From Nitzschia sp. pyKryTriq1 (lineage: Eukaryota > Bacillariophyta > Bacillariophyceae > Bacillariales > Bacillariaceae): DNA of 64,000 nucleotides. A program made the position numbers and the translations under genes. Below are positions 38,172 through 48,600 of this stretch, in pieces; positions within the stretch are counted from its first letter, which is position 1, and the number at the start of each line of letters is the position of its first letter. The notes below the pieces were generated by a model. That model was not told the DNA's origin. It did no database searches and saw nothing but the letters and a program-made list of their open reading frames with translations. The DNA lies in assembly GCA_956465555.1 (NCBI GenBank), contig OY101115.1, positions 248,001 to 312,000 on the forward strand, given 5' to 3'.

Positions 38172-40557
38172 CTAGGCAAAGGCTGAGGTGTAGGATCCCA
38201 TGTACGCTTCAATCGCATCGGCGCCTGCGCGGTGGCAAAAGTCTCCGAAAGCTTCGAATTCTTGTCGCTGGGCAAGGTACATAGCAAAGATGGGTTCCAG
38301 AGTCTTCTCCAGGTCATCAGCGGGCATCTTGGCCATGAATGGGTAGGCAGTGCGAGTCAAAACGGGGCTTCCTCCGAGCCACACTTGGTAGCTCTTGGGA
38401 CCGTCTCCGACAAAGGCAAGTTCGGCCATGTAGGGACGAGCGCAACCATTGGGGCAACCCGTCATTCGGATGACGATTTCTTCGTCGCTCAGTCCCATCT
38501 TGTCCATGACAGCGCGGATTCGTTCCAGATAACTTGGCATGAGACGTTCTGCTTCTGTCTGGGCCAAGCCGCAAAGAGGCAGAGCTGGACAGGCCATTGC
38601 TAGACGATTCAGAGGATCGACTTGTTCCAAGGGCTTGATTCCATGTTCGGCGAGAACGGCTTCAAAGGCGGCCTTGTCCTTGGGTTCAATATCGCGGAAG
38701 ATGATCGACTGGGTAGGACTCAAGATCATGGGAAGGTTGAACCTATCCGTAATGACACGAATAGCAGTCTTGAGACGGAAGTTTCCTTCATCCTTGACAC
38801 GACCATTGTCAATGTGCAGACCGTAGAAGAGCTTGCCGTCGCCTTGTTCCCACCAGCCCATCCAATCCATGTACTTGAATTCCTGGATAGGTCTCCAGGG
38901 TTCGATTTTCTTTCCAAAGTACGATTCGACCAGAGTTCGGAAGTTGTCAATACCCAAAGTGTGGACCAAGTACTTCATACGAGCGTTGGCGCGAACGTCC
39001 CGGTTTCCGTGATCACGCTGAGCCGCGACAATGGCCTTCATACATTCCATGATATCCTCCTTGGGCACAAATCCCATGTGATCTGCGGCTCGGGCAAAAG
39101 TATTTTCCTTGTTGTGCGTGCGTCCCATACCGCCACCCACCATGACGTTGAAACCTTCCAGTTCTCCAGTAGCCTCATTGGTAATGACGATGCAACCGAT
39201 ATCGTTGGTGTAAATATCCAACGAGTTGTCTCCCGGAACGGTGACACCGATTTTGAACTTGCGTGGCAAATAACGATCTCCATAGATAGGTTCGACAGGA
39301 TGATCGAGAATGATCCCCCGTCCACTGTCGTAGGTCATGACGGCGTCAATGTTGTGGTGTTCCACCTCCTTTCCCCACAATTCTGCAGTGGCGACCTTCT
39401 CTCCGTCCAACCACAACTCGGTAAAGGCAGTGGTCATGGGTCGGAAGAGGTGCGCAAATACCTTGGAATATTCCCGGGCATATTGGTATTCGGGCGAGGT
39501 AAAGGGAGCCGGTGTCATCATGACGTTGCGGTTGACATCTCCACAGGCCCCGACGGTGGAAGATCCAATGTTCATGATACTGCTAATGACGGTTTTGAGA
39601 CCTCCCTTCATGATCCCGTGCATTTGGAAGCATTGACGAGTCGTGGCACGCAAATCGCCTTGGCCGTGAGTGATCGACAAATCGTCCAGCAATCGGTACA
39701 GATCGGGAGGCAGCTCTCCGGCAGGTTGTTTGAGACGCAACATGAACTGATAATCCTTCTCCTTGCTTTGGCTTTCGCGATTGGATTGCTGGTACGATCC
39801 ATGGTATTTCATAATTTGGTAGGCATCCTTGGAAATACCAATTGCTTCCGTTTGAAGTTCCTATAGAATAATATCACGTTTGATGGGTGGAATGGAATGG
39901 AAGGAAGTGATGATGATGGGCGTGAGAAGGTTTTGGAAAGGGTGAGAAGCTTTTCCGGCAACACGTGCAAAATACGCGCAACACCAACAACAACAACAAC
40001 CAACAACATGACCATGAAGGTCGTGCGTACTCGTAGTAGCAACAGCAACAGCAGCATCACCAATCATTTTCATCGATCGATCAGAGTTCACCCCAAATGT
40101 CCACTGGCTTACGGGACGGGGCCTTTCTATTCGTCTGCATGTATCGATCAGACGGGGAAAGAATGACTTCAATCATTTCGAGATGATAGGAAACTAAATG
40201 GTGGAGGAATGTGATGAGCCGCAGCAGCAGCAGGTTCATTCCTTGCTTGCTTGCTCCAATGCTTGGGTGTTGATGTGCTGTGTTACGACATGACCTCCCT
40301 TATATTTAAACAGTATTACTACTCACCTCCTTGAGTGGATGAACCAAATTTTTGGAGTTCACTTTGAGCATTTCAAGCTTGGAAATCTTCTTGGTGGCTG
40401 GCTTTTCCAGAACCATGCTGAGACTACTACTACTACTAGACCTGCTACTTGACCCGGTGACCACCATGGACTTGGGCATGGCCGGAATAAAGGCCGCGGC
40501 TGGAGAATAAGCAGCAGCCATCAAGGAGGCGACAGCAGCGACGGCAGCAAACTTCAT
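38172..40557 (-). CDS. SIR: Plastid ferredoxin-sulfite reductase
   Basis: Two exons: 40557-40327 and 39860-38172; the 466-bp intron has donor GTGAGT and acceptor TATAG. Product 639 residues. Exon 1 encodes a signal peptide (MKFAAVAAVASLMAAAYSPA) with AAAFIP at the cut site, followed by a Ser-rich transit part: a diatom plastid presequence. The enzyme shows TTRQCFQMHGIMKGGLKTVI, GACGDVNRNVM and the siroheme/4Fe-4S Cys set Cys501, Cys507, Cys546 and Cys550 (ACPALPLCG, TGCPNGC). The GACGDxNRNV signature favours sulfite over nitrite reductase. It reduces sulfite to sulfide with ferredoxin in the plastid, for cysteine synthesis. The intron lies soon after the targeting region, as often found in diatom plastid-protein genes. 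Confidence 0.95.
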
Positions 40558-42140
40558 GATAGTTGTAGAGTTGGGATGGATACAAGGAATTAATTAACAG
40601 GGTCCTTGTTGCGGAGTACCAGAAAGTCAGCGATACCTCTTATTTTACTGGAGGATCAAGATAGAAATATATGATATATCGATATATTGTGACGACAGAC
40701 GAGACGTCAAACAAGCAGGTCGTTCAGTCGTTGACCGCAACGAAAACCAAAAATGTAGCGAAGAATCCGGTTGGCTTCTTGCGCTTTTGCGCTCCCTTTC
40801 CTTTTTTTCTTGGCTATCCACTGATTGCGTTGTCAGTTTATCGGACGACGAAGGTGTTCGGTGTCCTTTTGTGTCTCATGGAGAAGAATGGGATCTTCTC
40901 AAGAAAGAACTGAACGTGCGGTGCGGCGCCGGCGATGACGCATCCTTTGGGTGGCTGCGACGCCGCGCGAGAACGAACATCGTGGAACGTGCTCGTACGA
41001 CGTGCGTACGTGTACCACTCTCAGAAAAACTTCTTCAGTTCCTCAATTCACGAACAAAGAATGAGTCATGAATGAGCAATGAAATAAGCAAGTACCGGTA
41101 GCTACCTAATAGAAAAGCTTGATAGCAATAGCAATATCTAATTCTTTTTAATGCGGTCTATCTAGCACCACACCAGAGGCTAGGACACAAGACACCTTCT
41201 GAATATCCAAGTGTGGTTTGGCGGTGCCAGCGCGAGATTGCATAACTACTACGTGTGTTCTGGCTGGCCAGGAGCAGCATGATGGTTGGTTTCTTCATTC
41301 GAAGTCCAAGAAGTCAATCTTCAAAGCCGAAGGGGTGCGAATTGCGAAGGTTTCTAAACATAATATTTCACGCCGATGTGAATGTTATTCCAGGATGAGA
41401 AAAGGAATACATTAGTCGCAATTTTTTAAAGAATGTCCCGGGGGGAAGAGCTGTGCCACGCACGCTGACTGTTGTGTGATGCGCTCACACCACATGTCGC
41501 CTACCAGTGCATATAATATCGCAAGATACACAACAGCTGTCTTGAAGCGCGTGACGCATTGGAGAAATTCTTCACGGACTATGGAAGAACATAACAGAAG
41601 AGGCGAAGCCCGAGAGAGTGTCGCAGTACTATCAATAGACGTTAAATTGAAACGCCTTATTAAATATGATTATGGTTACTAGGGAAACATAATCCGAAAA
41701 GCAGTTAATCTACAGATACAAATAATAATAGTGATGGTACACTCTCGCCTTTTATATTAGCGCTACACATAAGTAAAACCAGGGAGAAGAAGAAGCCCTC
41801 CAGCAGATTTTCAATTCTTCATGCAAATGTAGTTCGAAGCCTTCTTGGCGGGAAATCGTCATCTACTACTATTGGTATCACGCAAAATTCTTACCTAAAA
41901 GAAATTCGCATCTCGCATCTCGCATCTCGCATCTCCCTCCGTTAGCAGACGGGCGGGGTTCGGAACACTCACATCAACAACGAAATTTCTTTGGAACGGA
42001 ATCCAAAGCACACAAAATACACCTCCGAATCTTCCGATATCATAACAAAGCAACACATTTCCTGCTTACAGTCGCACAATATAGAATCACCCACTCTCTA
42101 ACAGAAGGAGGAAAGCCAAAGATTAACAAACGAGGATACC
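40558..42140. other. Large intergenic region
   Basis: 1583 bp. No gene supported; short frames lack likeness to any family. The left end is the sulfite reductase promoter. Four copies of CATCTCG at about 41910-41936 and an E2F-like box at 41845-41855. Confidence 0.5.
41845..41855. promoter_or_regulatory. E2F-like site
   Basis: TTGGCGGGAAA, one base short of the full palindromic form, about 285 bp upstream of the hypothetical gene at 42141. Confidence 0.3.
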
Positions 42141-43070
42141 ATGAATCATCACCTAGCTGTGAGAGGAACAATGAAAGAACAAGAAGTTGTGTGTCCCAAA
42201 ACTCGCAAGGGGCTGCGCGAAGAAAACTTGAATGTTTTATTCCATCATACTGCGCCACAAGTAGTGTATGAGACAATGATCTCGCCCGCAAGACGACGAC
42301 ATGTTGTCGCGGCATTACCAAGCACACCAAATCTGAAGCCTCTTCAGATATCAGACGAAGAACCACACCCAGGACTCGAAAAGTGGCCAAGGTTGCTTAT
42401 CCCTACCCTGGACTCACCGGAGGCCCACCAAGTACCCACAGTCATGGAAATCTCCAACGAATCTTACTCATTCACCCCACACGTTCTCCCATTCATGGTC
42501 CCTGATCCTGCTGACACAATTGCTGCGACCTCACCGGACAAGAGGCAACGCAATAAGTTCGTTCTTCAGCCTCGAAGGAGAGCAAGGGACTTATCTTTTC
42601 TCGATCACGGAGCGGAAACCGTGCCGACTACAAGCAAGCGCCCTCGTCCTTCCTCGTTTATGTCACTTGATTGTGAGGTCAAGCAACGCACCAGTGCCAC
42701 GATGAAGCGAAGGAACACGTTGGGCGAGGAAGACGACGAGTTCAGGAGGAGCTCCTCTACTTGTTCCTCACCCGCACACTTCGCCGAATCGAACGAGAGA
42801 CGATCGGAATCTCCGTTCGATACCAGTAGCAGCAAGGCCAAGGACGATGATACAAGCCATCATCATACAGAATCGAACAATGGGACGGGTATCATTGCCC
42901 TGCCTCTGGTGTTTCGCCCTACCATACGCAGAGAAACGGCATCACAAGCGGCCGCAGGTGCCAAGAGATCTTCAACTGTTCACAGTGCTTTTGAGTCCTC
43001 CAGAAGTTCAGCGTTTTCGTCTGGATGCAGAAGGATACCACCACTACTGCTGGCTAGTACATCCTACTAG
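42141..43070 (+). CDS. Hypothetical protein, 309 aa, probably nuclear
   Basis: An ATG-started frame of 309 residues without membrane segments. Basic patches (SPARRRH, DKRQRNK, PRRRARD, SKRPRPSS) suggest nuclear entry; the rest is Ser/Thr/Pro rich and probably disordered. No domain recognised. An E2F-like box lies upstream. Coding status is supported by length and by a composition similar to neighbours, not by family match. Confidence 0.5.
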   Translation: MNHHLAVRGTMKEQEVVCPKTRKGLREENLNVLFHHTAPQVVYETMISPARRRHVVAALPSTPNLKPLQISDEEPHPGLEKWPRLLIPTLDSPEAHQVPTVMEISNESYSFTPHVLPFMVPDPADTIAATSPDKRQRNKFVLQPRRRARDLSFLDHGAETVPTTSKRPRPSSFMSLDCEVKQRTSATMKRRNTLGEEDDEFRRSSSTCSSPAHFAESNERRSESPFDTSSSKAKDDDTSHHHTESNNGTGIIALPLVFRPTIRRETASQAAAGAKRSSTVHSAFESSRSSAFSSGCRRIPPLLLASTSY

Positions 43071-45191
43071 GGCCACAATCATGAACACCAGTGCAAGACG
43101 ACGGCTTCAGAGCCGCTACCTGCTTCATTACTCATACCTATTTTTCCATACTATCCTCTATCCAATTTTGTCCAAGATTTTGTCCCTCGCAATCCCTGTA
43201 CTACTTCGGTATGTACTACTCACGATTAAGTTAATAAATACAGCTTTTATTCTGTCTAAACTACTCAAATTCACCCTACTAGAGAGGGCTGCTAGTAGTA
43301 GTTAGTAGCAGCATAGTAGTAGTAGTAGTAGTAGTCTAGGCAGCCCATGAACAGTTCTGTAGGGATCTCACCCAAGAACTCACACAGAGGCTCTCTAGAG
43401 CGTCGAGCTACTCTCTCTAGAGAGAGATTAGACAGCCCTTCGCTTCTATTTCTCGGATGGAGATCTTCTCATCGGCTGTAGATAGTTCTCATGAAGTTTC
43501 AAGAAGTATCAACAAGAATGGTTCTCTTCTTTTCGATCCTACAGCAGCTGGTCCTACTCTAGTATCTTCTCGCGAGCGAAGCAACCAATAATGTATGATG
43601 ATTCTTACTGGATAGATAGATCGACGGGCCCAAAGATGAAACAGTCTCCCGTCCAGTAGTCCGCATGAGTTGGAGAAAAGTCATCATCTACCGCTATTCC
43701 TCGAGGAGGAGGAGTCGCTTTCAATAATCTCAAGATCTGTTATTCTTATTTATCGAGTGGTGGCGATACGTAGTACCAGCCGGTAACAGATGCATAGGTA
43801 TACGCGTAGTATGGAACGAACTAGTACGTGGCGCATGCTTCAAGATTAGAAGTCTGGTACTACACTGTACGAGCAGTAGTAGCTCCTCGGTCGCAGTCGG
43901 AACAGGTCGGAACACCGTCATCTGCTGCTTTGACCGTGGGCCCTCTCTGCGCTGGCGGCAACCTCCGTCCCGCCTGTTGTGTGGTGTTTCATGTTCTCCC
44001 GCCGGCCCCGGCACTAATACCTACTATCTCTTTATGGGATATGGATCAGACCGTGATCCATATCTTACTATCTTCAGCATCTAGCTAGCCACCAACCAAA
44101 ACATTTTATCTTTAGACCAATCATTACAACTTTCTCCGGAATATTCGAAAGTGTACGATGACGTCGCTCGAAATTTGCTTCGGATGACTTTTGCCCCCAC
44201 TAAGGTAGTAAGAGTGCGGGCGATATGCGCGCGCGAGGTACCCCTGATCCACATTTCACTCAAACTTTACAAGGCCGGTCATCTCACACCATCGCTACTT
44301 TCAAAGCCACCGATGCTGCAGTATCCTTCCTCGTACAGTATTCCAGCAATCCGAAGATGTGTCAGGTGGCAAAGATCGTTTTGATGTTGAAAAGCAGCCT
44401 CATTCGAAACAGTGATTGACTCATATGACTCAATCTTACCTAGTAAAAATTCATGCAAAATGAAATACTGCTATTGAATAACAAAAGACTTACTTTCAGA
44501 CTCCTTGCGCCTCATCATACTCGACTTTCCACTCCTGGACCCGGTCGAAGTGGAATTTTAGTGGTGGCTTTGACTGTACATGAAATACCCTTCGGGTAGT
44601 TTTGGGTGATTTTAGGTCAAAATGCGCATTGACTGCGTGAGCTGCTCTTTTCAATGGCCCGTATCATGCCTCCGCGATTAAATTTTAATAATGTTGAAGC
44701 AAATATCTATATGTGTAGCAGTCCTGGAATCTTGTAAAGATATCCACTTGGTTGCTACGATAGTCTATTGCGATCTGATATTTCCATGCAAATCGGATTA
44801 TTAAAATTTAATGACAATCCGATACGTTTCATTGTTCGCACTTTTTAATTCATCTCCAAGTAATGGTTGGCTATCAGGCACAAAATATCGTTCCGACATA
44901 TGATGTCTAACACCACCATACTTCATACATACGTATACCAGCTGTCATACCTTCGTATGTTCAGCCTCCTTCATTTTTACTCAACAGCGGGGGGCACAAG
45001 AAGAAGAAGTATTATCCGGTAGCAGATCACTGCAGCACTGCATCAGCAGTCTTGTTGGGAAGGTACGTGCGTATTTCGATCTTCTCGATGGTCGTCGGAC
45101 CATGATGATGACACAATAGCTGCAGGGCAATAAAGAAGAAAAAATACAGCACGGCCATGAGCACGAGACTACCGTAAGAGAAGATAATATT
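43071..45191. other. Large intergenic region with an AT-rich island
   Basis: 2121 bp, the longest gene-free stretch. The left part has (TAG)n at about 43313-43334 and the palindrome CTCTCTCTAGAGAGAG at 43411-43426. Two TGACTCA sites lie 9 bp apart at 44417-44432. The right part, about 44440-44940, is AT-richer and holds a 16-bp inverted repeat. Frames on both strands look random. Confidence 0.5.
44677..44812. repeat. Perfect 16-bp inverted repeat around a 104-bp spacer
   Basis: ATTAAATTTTAATAAT at 44677-44692 and its exact complement at 44797-44812. Flanks do not show a clear target duplication. A small MITE-like remnant or a hairpin is possible. Confidence 0.7.
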
Positions 45192-45983
45192 ATGACAAGA
45201 AGAAAGTTGGACGATTTGCTTTGCTGGCGAATGGAGATCCGCCAGATATCCCTGGCGGCTCTACTATTCGCCCTTATGGTGGCGTCCCTGGAATTGTCAC
45301 ACGCCTCTTCTTCGTTTACTTGGGAGGCGTCCATCGATCGTCCCACTGGTATTGCCACTTCTAGGGAATGTTCGCTTGTCAGAATAATAAAAAGCGATGA
45401 TGATGCTGATTCGATTGAGAAGGATTCGTCGGTGATGATGATTCAGCAAATATCGAAAGATCTTGTGGCATCATGGGCGGATTTTCTATGTCAAGGTCGC
45501 ATCACATTCGGTCTTTTACAGACCCGACATGATTCAAGTGCGGGTACCGCATCGCTCCACCTTCGTGGATTTCCAGGGCTTTCCATTCTTACATTTGGGT
45601 CTGTCCAAGAAAAACGGCAAGGACAACAGTACCAGCAACAATGGGAACTACCCATCATGCTGCCCAGCTGCTTGGCTCGCCCCCCCGATCCGAACCGACC
45701 GGAATATTTCGGATTGTTACGATTCGAGTGTCAACCAGTGAAAACACTAAAAGAAGAATCATCAACATCGTCCGCATCGACAGCAATCGTAGAGCTGAAA
45801 TCTCAAATCGTGGACTTTCGACCGTGGTTGGCTGGCAAGACAGTACCAATCTCTCGGTTTCGGGAATTTTTCTACCTCCATACGCAGTCTCAAATACATG
45901 CCTATGTGACACGACGTTTTCATGGTGCTTGGGGGGAGGCTCTTCAAGTAGGTTTGGAAAGTCCAGCTGAAACGAATGGATGA
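45192..45983 (+). CDS. Secreted hypothetical protein, 263 aa
   Basis: 263 residues with a basic start and a signal peptide or anchor at about residues 16-38 (ISLAALLFALMVASLELSHA), cut after SHA likely. The mature part reads as globular (SWADFLCQGRITFGLL, LLRFECQPVK, VDFRPWLAGKTVPISRFREFFYL, YVTRRFHGAWGEAL). Two or three Cys residues. No family recognised, but the ordered composition and signal support a real secretory-pathway protein. Confidence 0.6.
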   Translation: MTRRKLDDLLCWRMEIRQISLAALLFALMVASLELSHASSSFTWEASIDRPTGIATSRECSLVRIIKSDDDADSIEKDSSVMMIQQISKDLVASWADFLCQGRITFGLLQTRHDSSAGTASLHLRGFPGLSILTFGSVQEKRQGQQYQQQWELPIMLPSCLARPPDPNRPEYFGLLRFECQPVKTLKEESSTSSASTAIVELKSQIVDFRPWLAGKTVPISRFREFFYLHTQSQIHAYVTRRFHGAWGEALQVGLESPAETNG

Positions 45984-46597
45984 TGATTCTTGACAAGCAA
46001 TGGCCGAGAATAAATAATCAATCGCGGGGCGTGCCCGCTGTGGATCAGTAGTTTAGTAGGATACCAGATACCAATCTGCAGAGGCTTCTCCTTCTCGTAT
46101 CAAAATCTTAGGCTTCTACTAGATGGCGGTACTCAACGCCTATACAGCAGTGTGCAGACTTTAAGATAAAAAGGTGCAATTATGCAGTACAAAAGTCGTC
46201 ATGGGTTCACTTAGTCCGAGCTGCGCAGTTGACATATCTTCTTTCTTTCTAATACGACTCCATACAAGTAAAGTTGTCGAGTCGTTGAGCAAAGCGATTA
46301 CCACGGTAAAAATCATGTACTTCGCAAATATAACCTGTAAGAAGTCTACCAGTACTTTGTTCTTCCTTTTGAGCTCGAATTTCTCTGCGACTGGTACCAT
46401 GCCCTCTCATCGATTGCTCAATGCATGGTGGTGCTGGTGGCAGACTTGTGTTATCTTGGATGGCTCTCCGCTGGTGGCTGGTGGGATGGAATGCATGAAT
46501 CATCATCCATCGAGGTATGTGCATGCTGGCTGCAGATGTGTACGTGAAGAAACATCATGTTCACTTTCCTATCGTATTGCCATCTTACCGTCTGTCA
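45984..46597. other. Convergent intergenic spacer
   Basis: 614 bp. One 152-residue frame on the plus strand (from 46174) has no ordered likeness and runs into the next gene's 3' end; not accepted. Confidence 0.5.
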
Positions 46598-47341
46598 TCA
46601 ACACAATTCCATCGGAGCCGAATCATCCATGAGTCCTTCTGGCAACGAGTTGCTTCTTTTTCGCAGCGGAGGATGGTGATTCGGCAAGGGGGGCGGAGCC
46701 GGCATTCTTGAAGCATCAGCAGCAGCAGCCGCTGCTGCTGTAGGAAAGGAATCGAAAAAGCCAGGATCGCTGGGTCGAGTGTACACGGGTTCGATCGTCA
46801 TATCATCCTGCGATTCAGTAATTGGATTGGCTTCGAATACTGCTAACGGATGCTGCCCCCCCTTGACGTTTTCCAAAGAAGTTCGAACGAGCGACTCTAT
46901 TTTGCGATCCACCGGGTCTGAAGGCGGAGGAGCGGGAGGCTTTCCAAAGACCAGCTCCCTCATGGCTACCCTTTGTGCTACTTCCAAGTCACTAGGTGGT
47001 AGTATCTGACTCCCGTCGTCTTCTTCGTCATTCTCGCTGCCGCTACTACTCGTCAGCGTCTGGCTGTTGTCATCCGCTACCGCTTGCTCCAAAATCTGAT
47101 TCGGCACCCCCGCTTCCCCGTTGGAAATGTTGATCAGCTGCAGCTGATCCACAATGTTATTCGTTCGACGGCGTTTGCGGTGGCGACGAGGGAGGGAAGC
47201 TTCCGTTCCATCCACCGTAGAAGCAGCATCCAGTGCCACCATACTGGACTGCGACGCATCCATGTTGGCCAACGAGCCGGAGCATTGAGAATTTGATTGA
47301 AAGGTCGAATCATCGTCTCGCTTTCTCCGGATGGCAGTCAT
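46598..47341 (-). CDS. Hypothetical protein, 247 aa, probably nuclear
   Basis: 247 residues. A strongly basic stretch (PRRHRKRRR) near residue 50 looks like a nuclear signal; a helical patch follows (VAQRVAMRELVFG, DRKIESLVRTSLENV). The tail has an Ala run and a Pro-rich stretch, then LRKRSNSLPEG, which fits a 14-3-3 or basophilic kinase site. No domain recognised. Confidence 0.5.
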   Translation of the reverse strand: MTAIRRKRDDDSTFQSNSQCSGSLANMDASQSSMVALDAASTVDGTEASLPRRHRKRRRTNNIVDQLQLINISNGEAGVPNQILEQAVADDNSQTLTSSSGSENDEEDDGSQILPPSDLEVAQRVAMRELVFGKPPAPPPSDPVDRKIESLVRTSLENVKGGQHPLAVFEANPITESQDDMTIEPVYTRPSDPGFFDSFPTAAAAAAADASRMPAPPPLPNHHPPLRKRSNSLPEGLMDDSAPMELC

Positions 47342-48600
47342 GATGATCTAGATCCAACCAATCAACCAATGAATAAATCAATCGAACAATCCAATTGCAC
47401 AGTGCGGTAGAAAAAATACCCAGAAACAAGGATCCAGCACTCAAAGATAAAAGGCACCTCTGACCCGTGACCCACCAGGGATTGAATAAACAATCTCAAT
47501 CGGATACCGAGAAATGCTGTCTGTAGAAACCAAAGAGGGCTCTCAATCACTCCAATCCACGCCGCTCCATAGAAGTCAGTAAATGGTAATGGCTTATTGT
47601 CAAAAGCAACAAGCAAGATGGGTTGCGATGGCTGAAAGGCGTTTCAACTTAGGTAGAACTGTTTTGTCCCCATATTATCCGCCCATGCATAATAATATCA
47701 TGCTCGATCGCAGATCGCACATCGCATCACATGCTACAGTACGGTGCGTGGTACCGTATTACTACGTACGTACCTGTACCAGCGGTTGTCCTGGTACCAG
47801 GGTCTACCCAGCGCATGCGGATACTGCGTACCGGTGTACTGGTAAAGTACTGTACGAGCAATTGATAGCGCGAGCACAGCTCGCGATTTTTGGCAGATGG
47901 GCTCTTCATCTGCTCCAAATAGATTTTTTGCAAATGTCCAATGTACACTTAATTACTACGTAGAAACGTACAGGTACATGTAGTGTTCTTCTTTTTGCGT
48001 TGCGTTCGTGCAGGGGTCAAAACTGCGTAGAAATACAAGTACAAGTACAAGAGTACCAGGTACCACACAACATACCCTGCGTTCGTCACTACCGGTAGTC
48101 AGTCGAGTCGTCAGTCGAGTCTTGATGGTCGAGTCGAATTTGAACCAGTCCGTCCTGCGTGCGTGCATGCGTCCGCCGACCGCCGCGCGAGAAAAATCAC
48201 GTGGAAAAAGATGATGACGCAGGTGCTATGATACGTCACGTTAGGCGAACTCGCCGGCCGGCCACAAAACAATGTATACGGTAACCTTTTTTGCGGTGGT
48301 CGGTGCGCTGATGTGTTCGACAACGATGATGCATTTTTTGGATGATGATGCGATGGTCGATGATGATTCTTCTTCGGATAATAGTCTAAAGCATTAGTCA
48401 ATGCGACTGAAAACAGCGTTGTGGGTGTTGTTTGTTGTCGCCTAAAACAAGACACCATAACATTACATTCACGTACACATCATTTTTCCACTGGAACCAA
48501 GAGCATAGGTACCACTGACTGACTGTTCTGTGGCTACCTTTGCACAAACGTTGGAACGATCACCGAGTCATCGTCTACTACCAGCAAAAGCATTCTTGGA
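47342..48600. other. Divergent intergenic region upstream of the ABCC transporter
   Basis: 1259 bp. Dense GTAC palindromes at about 47738-47860 and 48030-48065. No gene supported. Confidence 0.5.

Noticed and set aside
38622-39866. 414-residue open frame opposite the sulfite reductase
   Set aside because: Antisense of a well-supported enzyme; no likeness to any family and no start of its own in good context.
43730-44014. Minus-strand frame of 94 residues in the large spacer
   Set aside because: Starts within repetitive palindromic sequence, Arg/Thr-rich random composition, no conserved features.
46174-46632. 152-residue plus-strand frame
   Set aside because: Irregular composition, no domain, overlaps the 3' end of a better gene on the other strand.
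46780-46800. tRNA T-loop-like GGGTTCGATC
   Set aside because: No matching acceptor or anticodon stems around it and it lies within a coding frame. No other tRNA-like set was seen.
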